A program made the translations under genes and the position numbers. Positions 61,701 to 64,000 of a stretch of DNA of 64,000 nt are shown one piece after another. Source of the DNA: Promerops cafer (Eukaryota > Chordata > Aves > Passeriformes > Nectariniidae). The stretch spans positions 3,516,636-3,580,635 of the forward strand of contig VZSE01014389.1 of NCBI GenBank assembly GCA_013398275.1, given 5' to 3'. A model generated the notes under the pieces. That model did no database searches. It saw only the letters and a program-made list of their open reading frames with translations, and was not told the origin of the DNA. Position 1 is the stretch's first letter, and each line of letters begins with the position of its first letter.

Positions 61701-64000
61701 CTTTTGGGAAGGGAAAGAAGAATGCATTTGTAACGTGACCTTGTGAACAATATCATTTTCTCTGTTTTCATCTCTCCAACCAGACCTGCCTAGTGAGTGA
61801 GTAATAGCCAATGTTAATCAGACTGCAAGATAAAATGCAAATTTTACAAAACAGAAGCAGCAAGAAATTGAGGCTGAAAGGGTAACTTTTAGGAAATTGA
61901 CTTGAAGAAAGGAATATAAGAAAGGTGATGACGGTAAGTTTAAAAAAAGCCTAACAAATTGAAACTACTACATTAAAATTCTATTAAAAAAAAGTAAATT
62001 TAATGGGTTTATTGCTAATATATAGTAGATTGCTACAACAGACTGTTTACTTTTTTGATAGCTGGAATAACAGCAAATTGCATCTACTGAGGCTTCAGAA
62101 AATTATTTTACAAATGCTAAGAAGTGCAAAAGTTGTTAACATTCCTTAGAAAATGAAGCATCTTGTTTCTGTCCGCTATTTACTAATATTTTTAAAATTT
62201 AGAAAACATGTATCACAAACTTTATTGTGATAACACATTCTGAAAAAGCCATCTTTTAAATTGCTCAAAAAATATTTTGATCTTTATTATGCAACAATCC
62301 TTTGAAACGTCTATATAGAAAGAAAAAACATCAATTTTTATGTAAGAGTTTTTCATGGTGGTGGAAATGACCTTCAGGATATTTTGCTCTCCAGCACTTA
62401 TGATTTTAATAAAGGGTTAAGTGTAGCCAACCTTTTTAAAAAAAAAGGTTATAAGTAGTCAGCTGTTATGTTTCTTATGAAGCATTTTCTTCCAGCATAA
62501 AGCATAAATCTGACCCACCTAGAAGGAAACTGCTTTTTCTGTTTTATTTGTATTATTTTCTACACACAGAAACACAAATGAAGACACTTTAAACATTACT
62601 AGAATGCTATGTTTATTTTTGACAATATATTTTTTAGTTCTAATTAAAAAGTCAGGCTTATTTTGCTGTCACAATTTGCTAAGGCCCCACTCCAGATCAA
62701 AAAAAGCAGTTAGTCAATGTTGACATTATATAATAAATCTGAGTGTTCTACTACAGAAAAGTTTGAAAAACAGATACCATAAAAGCATCACAAATGCTCT
62801 CTTATAATTTTCATCAGTTAGTCTCTTGATGCCAAAATCAAAAAAACCACCCTCATCTTGACTTCAGCTTAGCAGGAGGCAAGATGTTATTTTTCCTCTC
62901 TCCTCCCCCACTTCATTCCTTTATCTTCATCATCTTTCCAAATCCTTCCATTCTACTGTTTCAAATAAAATAAATAAATAAAAAAACATGTAAATACATA
63001 AATAATCCCAAAAAAACTAATTACTGAAAACACACTAACCTCCATTACATTTAGGAACCTGCATTATACAGTCCAACTGTCAGTAACCATTAACTGTTGT
63101 GTTTTTACAAACACTCCTCAGAACAGTGTTCTCTGCATGCTTCTGAATAGCAATAATATTCTTTATAGGATTCAGTACATACTACATGTAGTAAGTAATG
63201 AAAATTGCCATTTAAAAAAGAAGCACTCCTTATTAAAAAAAATAAATACAGAAATGGAAGCATTGTAAAAGCAACATTCCTGAATAACCTCATCACAGAA
63301 TGTATCAATATTTCAATCATCCATAGCTTACAAATCATTAAAGCATTCTCTATGCAGGAATTTGTTTCAAGAAAGAAATAAGGCAGTATTGTGGCTTGAA
63401 AACTTCCCCATTTCAGAAAGACTTTTGATTAGTAGAATCTATATGGATGCATCAGTAAAATAAAATGTATTTTAATTTCAAAAACTTTGTCAGAAAAGGA
63501 GGGCTGATTACTACACTTTGAAGTAGGAAATATTTCTAGAATTACTTTTCTCCCCTCCATATAATTTCCAAAATATTTCCAAAGCATACAAGAAAAGGGA
63601 GGCTATGTCACATTTTGAGTATGCTAAGAAATTCCAGCAGTTAGAAACAATCTAGAGATGGATCTCTTTAACTCTGTCTCTCCTGTTTACCCTCACATAG
63701 TGTGTTTCATCAATTTCTCCTGACCTTCAATAAAACTTCAATCAAGTTTGACCTAAAAGACCTTGGATTTAATTCTCCAACATCCCTGCCATTGAATTGG
63801 TTCAAATTGAAGTTGACAACACAAAGATTTTAAGAGTTTGGCCCACATAGCTCATCAGCTATAAGTCACTCATGGCAATCCTTATCAATATTTTTGATAG
63901 AGAACTCTCTTAGCATGAAATAAACCACATACTGAAATACTACTACTCAAATCATTTAGCAGTAGAGTACCTTGAGCACACCACATACTTCCTAGATTAT
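61701..64000 (-). other. UTRN: UTRN intron 57eq (partial)
   Basis: This 2.3 kb of AT-rich intron lies upstream of exon 58eq in the direction of transcription. I found no exon 57 equivalent on the minus strand, so it probably lies beyond position 64000. The stretch holds only short A-rich and (AAAT)-type simple sequence near 62967-62990. No recognisable transposon remnant was seen. Confidence 0.75.

Larger units (their letters stand above)
1..64000 (-). other. UTRN: Utrophin gene, internal part (12 exons plus introns)
   Basis: Twelve minus-strand exons between 61700 and 5476 join into one continuous 516-codon reading frame. The product matches the C-terminal third of utrophin: end of the spectrin-repeat rod, WW domain, EF-hand-like region and ZZ zinc finger. 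Utrophin links cortical actin to the beta-dystroglycan complex at the plasma membrane, for example at the neuromuscular junction. Utrophin rather than dystrophin is indicated by diagnostic stretches such as [20 protein letters not shown] (dystrophin has a different segment after LFK) and TSEVFKQHKL. Every intron has GT-AG ends. The first coding exons, promoter, C-terminal coiled coil and 3' UTR are all outside the window. Confidence 0.97.

Noticed and set aside
61701..64000. Search for exon 57eq, including the 77-codon minus frame at 63105-63338
   Set aside because: The frame is hydrophobic and Cys-rich, unlike a spectrin repeat, and no splice-bounded exon was found.
1..64000. Dystrophin (DMD) as the gene identity
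   Set aside because: The exon lengths fit both genes, but diagnostic residues ([43 protein letters not shown]) are those of utrophin.
1..64000. CRISPR array, operon, tRNA/rRNA or a new defence-like system
   Set aside because: The sequence is vertebrate intronic DNA. No regularly spaced repeats, gene clusters or RNA gene structures were seen.

Overview
The window is a stretch of bird genome, probably a songbird. It has long AT-rich introns, small exons with GT-AG splice sites, CR1 non-LTR retrotransposon fragments in both orientations, and an endogenous-retrovirus-type solo LTR of a kind I recall from passerine genomes. The species call rests on repeat recognition and was not checked against a database.

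One protein-coding gene spans all 64 kb on the minus strand: utrophin (UTRN), the autosomal paralogue of dystrophin. Twelve consecutive internal exons can be read, totalling 1,548 nt (516 codons), with no frame break between them. I number them by the equivalent human dystrophin exons (58eq to 69eq), because eleven of the twelve have exactly the dystrophin exon length. Transcription runs from high to low coordinates: the end of the last spectrin repeat (58eq-60eq, 61.7-49.2 kb), the linker and WW domain (61eq-63eq, 47.8-32.5 kb), the EF-hand-like region (63eq-67eq, 32.5-10.5 kb), and the ZZ zinc finger (68eq-69eq, 8.1-5.5 kb). WW, EF-hand and ZZ together form the module that binds beta-dystroglycan. 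Exons upstream (the rest of the rod and the actin-binding domain) lie beyond 64,000. Exons downstream (syntrophin/dystrobrevin-binding C-terminus) lie below position 1. Neither gene end is in the window.

The remaining roughly 97.6% is intron. Recognisable intron content: CR1 pieces at about 10.9-12.15 kb (+, with a broken reverse transcriptase reading frame), 19.45-20.07 kb (-), 25.69-26.25 kb (-), 32.97-33.03 kb (-), 45.30-45.45 kb (+) and 54.90-55.01 kb (+). There is also a 730-bp solo LTR at 27.64-28.37 kb (+, antisense to UTRN) with an internal 88-bp tandem duplication, a more decayed LTR-like 3' end at about 59.58-59.93 kb (+), and assorted homopolymers, short tandem duplications and hairpins.

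I found no tRNA, rRNA, CRISPR array, second protein-coding gene or new biological system. The more notable observations are the CpG-rich exon 64eq with its Cys-to-Arg change, the LTR's internal duplication, a long T-rich tract before exon 65eq, and the absence of any obvious CpG-island promoter for a short utrophin isoform (Up71) in intron 62eq.
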